This document shows, one piece after another, positions 32,500-45,059 of a DNA stretch of 64,000 bases (positions within the stretch are counted from its first letter, which is position 1; each line of letters opens with the position of its first letter). The notes beneath the pieces are model-generated. The model saw only the letters and a program-made list of their open reading frames with translations, searched no databases and was not told the origin of the DNA. A program made the position numbers and the translations under genes. The stretch is taken from contig NC_065531.1 in the NCBI RefSeq assembly GCF_020184175.1, forward strand, positions 74,804,604-74,868,603, written 5' to 3'. This DNA comes from Aphis gossypii (taxonomy: Eukaryota > Arthropoda > Insecta > Hemiptera > Aphididae).

Positions 32500-33065
32500 A
32501 CTGACCACGCTGTCACAGTGTGCTGGTCCCGCTCGTATTTTTTTCTGGACTTTCCTAATTGTGCGAAAACCCGCGTTGCGCAGTATGCGATGACCGCGTG
32601 AACTGCGTATAATACGATAACTAATAGGAGACTCACGTTTTCACTCAGACTTATATTTTCACCTAACCACTATCCCCTGCAACACAGTAGGTACCTACAT
32701 GGACGCGTATACACACATTATTTCCCTCTCACGCTTGCAATAGTTGTAGAGTAATAATAATAACGGTCGCCAGTTCGTGTAAACATTAATAGAACGACTG
32801 AAGTAGCTTGATAGGTATTTATACTTTATACGTGCACGTGCACGCTGAAATTGTACGCACCTACACTATATTCAGCGTCGCCATCGGACTGGAAACTACC
32901 CGAAAACGGCGAAAACCATATTATACATCACACGCAAAAATCCGGAAACCGCCTTTACGAGGCACCTATACAGAGGTTGTCGCCCGTGTTATAAATGTGT
33001 GTAATAAATATATTTTAGTTTTACATTTTACCGGCGTGCCACCATTTTCGAAAAGAAAACTTTAA
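32500..33065. promoter_or_regulatory. GC/CpG-richer island
   Basis: Locally GC-rich with CGCG, GTGCACGTGCAC and several CpGs against an AT-rich background. ORFs on both strands here lack an ATG start or family resemblance (the minus frame from 32636 starts at GTG). May be a promoter or 5' exon. Confidence 0.25.
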
Positions 33066-36000
33066 CATTTTTAACGCGCCACGTCTACATTGCATTATGT
33101 ATGTTAGTACAACGTTAATTCTGAATCGAGAACAAAAACAAACGATTACATTATGTATTATAGATTATTATTTGTCGTCAAAATTTATTTTTATGCAGGC
33201 AGAGAAAATGCTAAAAAAAACTAATAATTTCAATTGCGCGTAGGAAAGTATAGTCGTCTACGACACTCTACCTCAGATACCATTAAATTTATTTTATAAA
33301 AACCAATGTTTATAAATGAAAGTAGGTAATAACTAAATTGTAAATAATCCATTCAGACGCTACACAATATTATAAGACATAAGTAGTAACTAGTAAGTAC
33401 GTATACTTACTAAGCAAATTCTTGTATATACAATTTTGTATGTATAGCTTTGAAGAATTCAACTGCGTACTTTCGCACAATTTTTTATGCCACATTTAAA
33501 TGTAAATATTATTATATTATTATTTGTCTTTGACTCTTGAGGATTATAAATTCATAAAGATTTTGTAAGCACTTTTTAAACTTATAATTTATGTAAACAT
33601 TTATCTTAGAAAATTATTTATACTAAATGTATTATACATAAAGTTGAATAGAAAAAACATTTCTTGTTTCCATATATTGGTAAATTTATATTTTCTCGAT
33701 GAAATTATAAGAATATTAAATAATAATACGTTTTTATTTTTTACTTGGTATACATTTTTTAAATTAATTATTAATTACATCTAAATATTTTTCTATTTTA
33801 AAAGTTAAAACATCCAATTTTGTTCACTTGTGGACACGTTAAATATTTTGTTTATTTTATAATGTTGAAGTAAGTAAATGCGATAAAATATTATAGTTAT
33901 AACGATATCCTATGATGAAACAATATATAATTATTAATTATTATTAAATTTGTACTAAATGAAGACATGAGGTCTCATCTGACTTGTAGTAGCTATTACC
34001 TAACCAGGACGATGTGTATTGTGGACGTGAAATTTATTTTATTTTCCTTTGGGAAAAGTGGTACAGTGGTAGTGGCGGGAAGAATGAAGATTTCTTTCGA
34101 GAACACAATTTAAAACGGTAAACGAAATGACATAAATTCCCCATGTGCAGCGTGTCCCATACGCATATACAAGTATCTATTTAAGCCGTGTTCAAACGTG
34201 CATTGTTTTTTGGGCTGGAGCGGGACACGTGTGGCGTGTTAAATTTTTTAGATGATATAAGAATAATAATAATTTATATTATTTTAGGTATAAGGTTGGG
34301 GCAATGCGGCGTACGAATTTTGACGTTTGAGTGATTTTGACGGGTGGTTTGTTTTTTAATTTTTAATTGTTTTATTCAACGTCCAGAAGGCTAGCTGCAA
34401 TTCTCTATTGATTAACACACTTCTTATATACATATAAATATATGCGTCTTTATTTTGACGATCTTGACGAACTTGATGAAGACACTTAAGACAATGATTT
34501 TATCTCTGGTAATCATTTTGAATCTTTAGTTTTCGGTTTTGATTCTTTTGATTAGTTAATTAGAATGAAAAACTAGAAACGGCCGGCGTGGCCGAAAAAA
34601 TGCATACATTTAGATCTGATATAAAGTAATATCTATACTTTAAATTTTTCAAATATTATAATTTATTGGCACGTTTTATACACATTTTTTATACAAATAT
34701 TCATATATTTTTAAGATAAAAGAACTATAAAATAATTATTATAGTAAATCGTTAGTACCTAAGTAATATACATTTATTTAAAATTATTTATCATACTTAA
34801 ATCGTTTGCACACACTATCACGACTGAAACACAAAACTCTTACTCTTGCCTATACAGAACGCCTTAAAACCCCAGTGCGTTTAGAATCTCTGTAAATGTA
34901 AATATAAATAATTTTATTAGTTAGTAAATACTAAATAGTAGCTAATATTTTAAATCACAGAGAATCTATTAATCTAGTTTAAACATTCATGGATAATAAT
35001 CTAGGTAATATTTAAAATATCTGATATTTTTTTTATCAATATTAGCTATATTATGTTGGTATTATAATTTATAATATATACATACTATTAAACCGTTTGT
35101 ATATTGAATTTTACTTCACATAAATACGGTTGTCATTATACTTACACATCGGAAATTATTTCTCGCTTCTCGTCCTTAACGTTGTTCAACCATTAAAGTT
35201 GCTTGGAAAATTTAGTTTTAGCTGCAGGTTAGTAGGTATAAAGTTTCGATTAGGATTTCAGGGTCTTTTAACGTTGTTAGGAACTTTAGGTTATAAGAAA
35301 ATTCAATTATTTCTTAATAAAAAGTCCGATATACGGAACAGGCTACCATAAGTTAGCCATATTAAAAGTTATATATCTATATGACTTTTAAACTAGTGTA
35401 TTGTTAAAATTAAAAAAATAATGCATCACTGTGAACAAAAATTCATACTTCATGTATTATATTATTATAATATTAACTTTTTAATGTAATATATTATTTT
35501 AGTTGTCAAAGAAGCATTTAAATTTATTATTTTAGAGTTTTTGTTATTTAAATTGAAATTTAATTCAATTTTTAGAATTAATAGCAAAATTTCCAACGAG
35601 CTTACAAATTGGTATTATAACGTATGTTTTAGAAATATTTATTCAGTAGGTATCGCACAAAGTATAATATTGTTTTTAAAAGATTTCTATCAATTGATAA
35701 AACTTATTAGAATGTTATTTTACTATAAGTAGGTATAAGAGAGTATTTTTTCAAGTATTTTTGGTAATACAAAGATGTATTATACATTTATGCATATAAT
35801 ACCTAATTGATAATAGTATATTTATCACTACATGGAAATAAAAACCATTGGTGAACTGATCTACAACAATTATTGTAATAGTTTACCAACTCAAATTTTT
35901 CATTTAGATAGGTTATAATATGTTGTCATCATTTTCTATTATATATTTATTAGAATTAATAAATCGAATTTTTGTTTTGAAAATACATTTCTAGTTGTAT

Positions 36001-36580
36001 TCAGTTTGATAGTAATATTATTGATTCGACAGTAATTTTGAAAAATTCTTTTTTATTTTAGGTGCTTGTATGTACATTTTTACACTTTTAATACCTGTTA
36101 CATCGTTACCTACTTCATATGTTATTAAAACATGTCTTTCAAATTGAACAACTTACTAACGAGTACATATATAGGCCCAATGTAATGTATTATTTTTGGA
36201 CACATACTAGTTGCGGACGAATTATTCAGGTCAAAATTATAACATAACAATATTGTGGAAAGGAGTTTCGCTGTCAATTGTCGTAATACTAATTGCGTAC
36301 AGAGCTTTTTTTTAATAAAAGCCACGGGAGTTGTGTACACAAATATTTTTCTTCACCACTTTTCAGAACTTAAGATAAGCCAACAAAAAATTGATAGGCG
36401 GGGTTAAAAATATGTGTCTTACAAAAGAGCAATTAAATTATTAAAAGTTATTATATTATATTATAATGTTTAAAGTTTTAATTTTGTGCAAAATTTTTTT
36501 GAAACAGCCTGTATAAATGATATTCTACCGATTTCACCACTTGAATATTGTAACATTTGTTTGCTAATAAATGTCTCCTT
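33066..36580. other. AT-rich intergenic sequence
   Basis: No convincing gene. A moderately GC-rich patch at 34000-34340 holds no supported ORF. Confidence 0.6.
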
Positions 36581-36744
36581 TCGACTTTTTTTTTGTCCGT
36601 TTTAAATTATTAGTATAATAATAATTAGTCCAATGACCAATAATGTCAATCATCATTTATATTATATAGGTGTATATCTATCGTTAATTCGTTATTATCA
36701 AACAGTAATTTCCCAACGTCCACATTCGTTTATAAAAAATAATT

Positions 36745-36835
36745 ATTGGATATTTGTCTGAAATTCGTATGTTATCTTTTGTAGATTTCGTCTGCAATTC
36801 ACATGGTTTTTGTCACTTTTGTCTGCAATTCGGAA
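36745..36835. repeat. Degenerate repeats of TGTCTGCAATTCG
   Basis: Three related copies, TGTCTGAAATTCG, CGTCTGCAATTCA and TGTCTGCAATTCG, about 35 bases apart. Probably a TE fragment. Confidence 0.5.
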
Positions 36836-39111
36836 ACACCGTAATAATATAATATAACTAAAAACGTACTTATATAACATATATTACGTATAATTAAAAG
36901 TAAACATCGTATATTGTACGTAAAATTAACGTAATGAAGTTCAATGACTGATACCTACTGCAATTATTCGTATATGAAATTAATACAATAGGCATAGTGA
37001 AAACGGTATAAAATATGAAATATTTTATAGGGTACCCGAAGTATTCGCAAGCAACTTCTCTTCTAAAGATTTGTAACTTAATATAGTTTGTAGAAGTGCT
37101 TTTGAGGTAAACTACGTAGTATTAATGTCAATAACATTGACAGCGGATATAAAAACCACAAAAATATATTGTCGAAACCCAATTTTATGCCCGATAGCAA
37201 TCAAGATAGGCTTTACTTATTTACCTTGTTACATTTTTGCGACATACTGTGTTTAATCGTATTTTATAACTATTATTGTTTATCACAATATAAGCTAACA
37301 ATGAATTTAATTTTAAGACTGTTTTTAAAACTTTTAGATGGCGTGAACATTTTGTTTAAGTATAAAAAGTATAAAATAAAACTAAATATTATTATGTGGA
37401 GGTGGTGGGGAAAACTATGTTTAATTATTTTTGTGGAAGAAGATTTTTTGACCTGTTTATTCACCGAGTGAACTTTTTTTTACTATTGAGATTTAATACT
37501 GCTGTTATCGGATAAAAGTAGTTATTATTAATTTATATGTATAAAACTTCTTTAATACGAGTTAAAACTTTAAAGTTATGATATGGTAACACCGTATATA
37601 AACGCGAGATCATCTCATATTAATTTCAGTAAGATTTTTTTTTATTGAATAACTGATATTACATTCCGTCATGTATTTTTGTCAGATAAGTGACAACACA
37701 AACTTTTGAGAGTAATATTTAAAGTTTAAACTAACATTATCTGTTTTTATTATTGGATTTTGTAACTGTGAATTATAATACTTACGGATTGTAAACATGT
37801 TTTGAACTTTTTTCTTGGAAAATTATTAGAATATGTGTACATAACTCAAAAGTTAAAAAGTATAATATATCTATGCGTAAAAAAATGATTCGTACGACGA
37901 TTCTCTTATTGCAAAAAACAAGTGGTTATACGCTGAAAACAAAAATGATACTATGTTGTGGTATGCTTAGACTGACAAAAATATTGATTACATGCAGAGT
38001 TGTAATTTGAACTTTCTATATCGTTTAAATTTAGTAATTACACTAAAATTAGTAAGTTAAAATTTATCAAAAACTTACTTAACTCAGTTTTAAATGTATA
38101 TCTAAATAAATGTCGTAAAAAGTTTTTACTTAAGAACATTATGTTTTATGTACAAAAAGGGTCAACAATATAACATTTTACCTCAAAATGTGTTTTGTTA
38201 GTCCACACTATATAGCATATAAAAGGGTATTCAGTGTTTACCCTTTACCCATTTCAAATTGAAGTCCTTCCTACAAAAACATTTGATTATACCTTTAACA
38301 CTGAGAACGGTTGTATAGATAACCATATTATATTGTATTCAAATAATGCAAATCACAAAAAAAAAAAAAAAAACATAAACATCGGGTTTTAATATTATTT
38401 AATACCCACATTAAATAAAATAATGAAATCATTTTAATTGAACTTAATCAAAATTTAGATTATTATACTTAAAGAAAAATCAAGTTAAACAAATAGTAAA
38501 ATACAAAGAATTCAAAGTTTAAACGATATCTAATTATTTTAATTTAAAAAAATTTAAAAACAATTAACATAATTCTTTCATATTTTAGTTATAATTTGTT
38601 TTAAAGTTTATATTACGCTTTATAGTCTACCTCGTAAAATAAAAAAAAATATTTATCAAGTTTTTGGCTCACAACATGATAAAAGTATTGATGCACTGAT
38701 TGTATAGCATTATATTTCGTCAAGGAATAATTGAAATGGAGTTCATACTGTTTTTTCATCATGCCAATAATTTTTTCTATTACATTATTATTTATTGACT
38801 AGATATTGACCTTAAAAATATGTTATATGTGTTATACTTATAAGTTATAACTAGCTTAATAGTTTTAATATCTTATATTATATAAATTTAAATTTGAGAG
38901 AAAATATATCATGAACACGAGGTTGTAAGTTAGGTACTATACTATATTTGTTACTTAATCTAAATAATATTATATTCGGACTATAAAATGCCAAACTGGA
39001 GAAAATATTAATTATATATTATAATCATTAGGAATTCATTTCAATTAAACTGTTACGGTATTGTGGTATAAGTTTTGAAAATGTAGATATAATATATTAA
39101 TATGTTTAAAT

Positions 39112-39150
39112 TACAATTACTGATTAATATAATATTGATCAGTAATTGTA
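39112..39150. repeat. 39-nt near-perfect palindrome
   Basis: A 19-bp stem around a single A: TACAATTACTGATTAATAT faces ATATTGATCAGTAATTGTA, with one mismatch that can form a G-T pair. Confidence 0.9.
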
Positions 39151-39797
39151 TATTTATCAGTATTGTACGAAAAACCTTTTGGAAATTGCATATACAAATC
39201 ATCATTATTTAAACAACGGAAAAATAAAACCGATATCAATTTGTTTAAGTGCAATACATATACCTATTATAAATTGTTTCCCTGTATTCTTTCTTCAGTA
39301 CTGATCTTTTATACATAGTATTTTTCCTTATATATTGTTGTTTTGCTCTGTTTATTGGGAATAGTATCAATCGTATCATACATAATAATATTATACATTA
39401 GATTTTATAATATTGTAATACAAAATATGTTATTGAATAAGTGCTACTTTGAGACTTGCAATGTCATATATATATATATTTTTTTTTTTCATGAATAAAA
39501 AGGACGGAGATGGTCATTTTAGCCCCAAACTTCATCGTTTATTAAAAAAAATCACGATTTAATTGGTACTGCGACACTCCCCCGATTTGTGTACATATCA
39601 TTTTTATGCATCTTATTAGGGTTTCTATCCCCTTTAATTTTGCCGTTAGCTTACATACAAACAGTCTTAACTACAGGGTTCGTTATCGTGTCTGTTCTTC
39701 CTCTTTATTCTTCTCCAGTATTGTGGTTACGAAGTCTATTAATTATTATTTCCCATTTTTCTTTTAAGTACATTATCATTTACACTATGTTTTTTGG

Positions 39798-39980
39798 TTA
39801 CACAGTCATGTATGTTGCTATTACTCTCAGGTAAATTTTCTTATTGCTTCTATCTAACATAATCCGTCTTTTTCGTTCCACGTAATTTGACCAGATTGGA
39901 GGACCGTATAGCATAATGCTTTGCGAAACCGTTGCAAGAAGCCTCCTTCTATAGGATTTTGTACCACCAGTTTTTAGCAT
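39798..39980 (-). pseudogene. Non-LTR retrotransposon (R1/jockey-like) reverse-transcriptase C-terminal fragment
   Basis: The 60-residue frame has GGTKSYRRRLLATVSQSI, MLYGPPIW and IYLRVIATYMTV, the pattern that follows the RT domain in R1/jockey-clade ORF2 proteins (GG-x-x-x-xRRRLL...LYGAP-W...LRV-x-x-AYRTV). No RT catalytic motif is present and the flanks are not open, so it is a decayed fragment. Similar decayed sequence may extend over 39490-39990. Confidence 0.7.
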
Positions 39981-40849
39981 TATTTATCTAAGCGACTAAG
40001 CCCTTTCGTCGCGTAATCTGCTCAGTTTTTCCTGTAATTTTTTTACAGTACTGTGCTTTTATAATTTATATATAGTATATTTTTCTCATACATTATTGTT
40101 ATGCTCTGTTTATTGGAAATCGTACTATACATTAGATTTTAATATTGTAGCACAAATGTTATTGAATAAGTGCTATATCAAGACTTACAATGTTATATAT
40201 TAAATACTTTAAAATAACAGAACTTAAAGAATATATAATGTGTTTTTATAAAAATAAAGTCAATAATTACAGAAGTGGGTATTTTATTATCTCGGAATAA
40301 AGTTAAATCAGATCTAATTCTCCAGGTTGTTAGATTGAATTGAAAAGGTATATTTTACGAGGGTTCTGAATTAATATGTTCGCACACACTACATCGGTGG
40401 TGATGAAATAGTGTTAGACAACATTTTAACTTCACCACCATTGCTATAGAGTGTGGAGACTTATGAAGTGTGCACTATAGTTAACAGTTTACACTGCTTA
40501 GATTTGAATAATTAATATAAGGTCTCTTATAAGTTTTTCTTAGAGAAACTTGACATTAAAAAAAATACAAATACACAGTATTAGTTTTTAGACGTTTCGA
40601 GTTCAAATTGTAGCAAAATTGGGTATTCAAACGGAAAATAATGATCATAGTTATGATGTTGTAATTTAAAAATATTATTTATATAATGACATTTAAAAAA
40701 TATTTAAATTAATTTTAAGTTATTACAATAAAGCTATTTATTTTATGTGACGAACCTTTTCATACTGTCCCACAGTTCGTCTGTATCGATACTTGTATAC
40801 CTATAAGGCTATACGTTATTAATAGCTAGTAATATTTTATGAAATGACT

Positions 40850-40970
40850 GGCTGACCCGACAAACGTTGTTTTGCCAATAAAGAATTTTGTATTAATTAT
40901 TACTGTATGGAGTTGTCCGTAAAAAAACAGGAGTTAAAATATATTCTCCAAATGTTATTTTGACGAACTC
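40850..40970. repeat. TE-like remnant CTGACCCGACAAACGTTGTTTTGCC
   Basis: The motif CTGACCCGACAAACGTTG followed by TTTTGCC at 40852 resembles an arthropod interspersed repeat end; the flanks are AT-rich with no ORF. The family is not named with confidence. Confidence 0.3.
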
Positions 40971-42604
40971 GTGTTATTTATTGAATGAAAAAATATGCAT
41001 GACCAATGCTAATTGCTACCTAATTTTTATCTTTTATACTTGTACTATTATTTTTTATTGTTTATGAATATAAGTAAATTTTTATGGGTTTTTCGTACTC
41101 ATAGTATGCGTAATTCATAATTTAATGTGATACTTATTATTTGATAATGATGAGTATAATAATATGTTAATTCATGTGATTTAAAAATTTTTTTTTATAA
41201 CTAAGTACCTCTTTTTTACTTATTCGTTTTTTTGTTAGGTGCAAGGATTTATAAACTATTAAGTGAAGTCACTCGGGAGCATGCCACATTGAATTTTTTA
41301 TGTGGACTAAACCATTGGACTTAGTTTTAAAATGTTGGTGGTATGTTGTATATATCTTTAATGGTCTAGGGATGAGATGAACAAGGATTTTACTCCAACC
41401 TTATTCTTAATGGTAGAGTGATTTTGTTAGTTTTTCAAGCCTGAAAACAGATATTATAAGAGCGTATTCATATTTTTATATTTTGAATAGGTACTTTATA
41501 CAAAAAACATTATAACATATTATGATTATATGAAAATATTATTCATTATGAATTTCGGACAATCCATTTATTCAAAATTATATTAATATTACAATAACAT
41601 TAAACGGATACTATGTAGTGCACAATAGTGTCTTTTGAAGTTATGACTTCATTAAATATTATACATTATGTTATAATTTATATTTATAATTCCTCGAATA
41701 GTTAATTACCGATACTATACAGTAATTGTGCTTTCTAAATCGTTATTTCATAGATTCATAAACATCGATTAATGAGCAAAAAATGTACTAGTACACGAAA
41801 TGCCGTCGAGACTGGCGAGTATTGATGAAAATATAAAATCAAAAATAAAGAGAACTTGTCACTTCATTAAAATCAATTAAAATTAAAATAAACATTTTAG
41901 CTCATAAATTATTTTCGCTGATGTTAAAAACACATGTTATTGCTATTTTGATGTAGATTTATTGAAACGAGCAAAACTTTAAAAGAAGTAACATAAATTA
42001 TTAATAACTATCGACAATTAATGCTTGACGGTTTTCGTGAATTTCAAAGACTTCCTTCCTATTAAGTTATTATGTTTTGTTTATATTGAGATTGTAGGAA
42101 CATAGTACATCGAATACTCACGAAATTAGCGGCACAATTAATAGTAATTATTATTTTTAATTATTAATATCTTTGAAACTTAAGTGTATATAATAATGTA
42201 TAATAATTTTTGGGAGCAATCAACGTGTATTTTTTTTATCCAAACTCTAAAAAAGTAGACGCGAAATCAAAAAATTAAATTAAAATGTATGAAAATCTCA
42301 TTAAATTAATCATCAACCCTTTTATATTTTAAAAATAAATTTTTTGTCTGTGGGCCAGATAAAGTTTGATCATGAGCTGCAACTTGGTGATTCATGCTTT
42401 AAATGGTTCATCTAAATCGTCAGCACAAAATAAATGTAGTTTAAAAATGACGATTATCATCGTCACACGCGCGTTTCCCGACTTAATTCTTTCCAATGTA
42501 TGTGGTACACGGATTCTGTGATATGTTCGGCAATGTAATTGTACCGCTTGATTTATTATACCTAATATTATCATGAGTAGGTGCAACAATAACAAAACCA
42601 ACAA

Positions 42605-42767
42605 CTAGTCGAGCTGTGTCAATAACTTAATACTCATAAATAGATTATGCGATACACGCGACACCGTGCGTCCTGCTTGTGCATTTTCACCATCGTTGAC
42701 TTTCAATCGTATAACTGCAGGTAACACGAAAACGGCATCGGAATGCGGTCGAGTTACCGCTTGCAGC
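42605..42767 (-). CDS. Possible isolated terminal exon, unknown product
   Basis: An acceptor ACTATTATTATAG opens a 53-codon GC-rich frame (includes HSDAVFVLPAVIRLKVNDG and AGRTVSRVSHNLFMS) ending in TAG. Its composition differs from the surroundings as coding exons do here, but I find no partner exon and no recognised domain, so it may be chance or a TE remnant. Confidence 0.2.
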
Positions 42768-43599
42768 CTATAATAATAGTAGGTACTATGATAATTTATA
42801 GCTTTGTAGTTCGTAAGGATTTTTATTTTTCTAACGTTGAAGTCAATACGACTGTGTGCACTGTGCACATAATAATATAACAGTACCTATTTAGTATTTA
42901 CTAAGTTACTTACCTATATATAAATGTATATTATATCATAATTGATACTATTAGGTATAATATTGTTTCGTTTTATACACGCCCTCCGTGGTCCACGCAA
43001 TGCACTCATATCGGTCGACGACAAATTTTAGATAACATGGTACGAAGTCGTGAGTCAGATAGAGACAGTGTATATAATAATATGGTCAATAAATAAAAAA
43101 AAAATCCCAGCAAAGTCGCTCATTTGTATAGTAGCCGTCGTCGACGTGTACCTCGATATTGAATAGATCACTGTAATGGATGAATTAAATTTGAATTCAA
43201 TGATAAATCCATTGTATACACGCGAAAAACGATTCTGAGCGGAGACTGTCGGCTTCTTATATTTCTAATCATCTAATGGTATTTTATAAATTATTTATAT
43301 TTAATACGTTGGCACTAATAGTATAGTACGTTGTGTTGAACATTATGTTTGTCAAAAACATCGCATAATACGCGTTGTATTATTAATTATAATAATATTA
43401 TTAAACCGTAAATTATTAATGTTATTATAACTCATAAGCGAATATCACGTACAGTCTGTACAGGCATTGTAGAACTGTTATGAAAGTTAAATTATGTCTA
43501 ACATCTAATAAATAAATACATTTTTAAATTTTAAGCAACCTGTGCAATTCATAATTCTGATAAGACGAAGAAAGTTCCGTTACTAATAAACTTCGGCTT

Positions 43600-44509
43600 A
43601 TCGAAGTTCCATTGCTGTACAGGTGTGGTATTATAATATGGTGTATACATTTTGTTTACAGTGTTTCGTTTTGTATACACACGTACGCGCGAACGCGACT
43701 ATATAATACGATTACTATATAGCTGCGGTTTATAGAAGGAGGTGAAGACTCGCCTGTGGGAACCGTACCGTAGCAACCAGCGGGGTTAGGGACACGCGCT
43801 TGTAAACACTACTATGGTTTAGGTTTTACGCGCATTAAAATACTACTACGTTAATAATAACAATATCCACATCCCCACCACTACAGTATTATACATCGGG
43901 TGCGCATGAGATAGAACGACGATAGAACTTATTACCTATATGGCTCTGCAGTTCTATATAATAAAATACTATATCGTAGTATAGTATTCTTATTAAAATG
44001 TGTACCTATATATAATTTTGTTTTATATACGAGTCTTGTGTATGTGCGCGCGCGCTTGGGTTTCTTTCACTCCGTCGCCGGTCGCCGCCGTGTTATTATT
44101 ATTATTCCTCGTCGTCGTCGTCGTCGTCGAAGGCCATTGCCGCCGTCGCCGCCGCCGCCTCTGTCGGGCCCGAGAGTTCGTATATTCCGGTTGCACACGG
44201 TCGACCACTAGCCGCCGTCGCCACGCATTCGTCCGGACACTATTACGTCGGCAGAACGTATCCCGCGCGCGCGCGTATACGATGGTTCGACGCGGACGCG
44301 ATTGATCGAACAGTTATTCATTTATTGCTGTATTTTTTTATCCAGTTTTTATCCTTACATAAAGAGTGTGCGGTTTCTTTTTTGTTTTTTTTTTGTATTC
44401 CATCAACAAGTTGAAAGTTGATCGACTACCCTTGACGATTCACCCGCGAGGATAATACTTTATAGTGCAGCGCTACTCAAATACTACGCCACATTTCACC
44501 TACGCGCAG
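43600..44509 (+). promoter_or_regulatory. CpG-rich promoter and putative non-coding first exon
   Basis: The most GC-rich stretch of the window. It has a (GTC)n tract at 44110-44129, repeated GCC codon-like runs, GCGCGCGC at 44048 and 44270, and a good splice donor GCGCAG|GTTAGT at 44509. A tiny uORF starts at 44281 (7 codons). No long ATG ORF with coding character spans it. Best read as the 5' end of a gene whose coding exons lie beyond the window; the strand rests on the donor only. Confidence 0.35.
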
Positions 44510-45021
44510 GTTAGTTTTGCAAACACTGACTATAATAATAAAGTCGATATCGACAAAATTTTCACTAGCTATCGCACCGCCCGTCGGTTTCTAAGACTGT
44601 TATTCTGTTATTGGTTTGTTTCGTGCAATAACCTTTATTTGGGTTGATCGTACGCTTGACTCTATTTATGTATAATACTATACCTCTAAAGTAGAAGTAA
44701 TTACGTTACACGCGATATCCAAAAATAAATATAACTCATAAGTAACGCTTGTTGATTGTATAGGTTATATAAATAATAAATTCGAGTTATGTATTATATG
44801 AAATCATTAATAGTTATAATAATATAATATATGTAATAAACTATAAGTGTATTATATTTTTTCATAGCTTACATAAATGCCGCATGTATTTAACGGAATG
44901 TAATAATTTGTTTTGTTAAATCGTATATACAGTTTAATATATTAATACTTAATATTAATGATGATGCGAACGAACAAGCGTTGTCTGCCACAGTCGGTCG
45001 AGTAGGTGACGCGTTAAAGTC

Positions 45022-45049
45022 TCCCGCAGACTCCGCGCAGTCTGCGGGA
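45022..45049. repeat. Perfect 11-bp GC-rich hairpin
   Basis: TCCCGCAGACT, loop CCGCGC, AGTCTGCGGGA. Striking in a region that is otherwise AT-rich; adjacent to CpG-rich sequence. Confidence 0.9.
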
Positions 45050-45059
45050 CGCAACGAGA

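Noticed and set aside
32382..32636. Minus ORF beginning with a hydrophobic stretch like a signal peptide
   Set aside because: It starts at GTG, has no ATG before an upstream stop, and no acceptor of quality was found.
37169..37471. 100-codon plus ORF
   Set aside because: Starts at TTG in AT-rich sequence; no resemblance to any family.
44023..44305. Arg-rich ORFs on both strands in the 44-kb island
   Set aside because: Products of the GTC/GCC simple repeats; open in several frames at once, so not evidence for coding.
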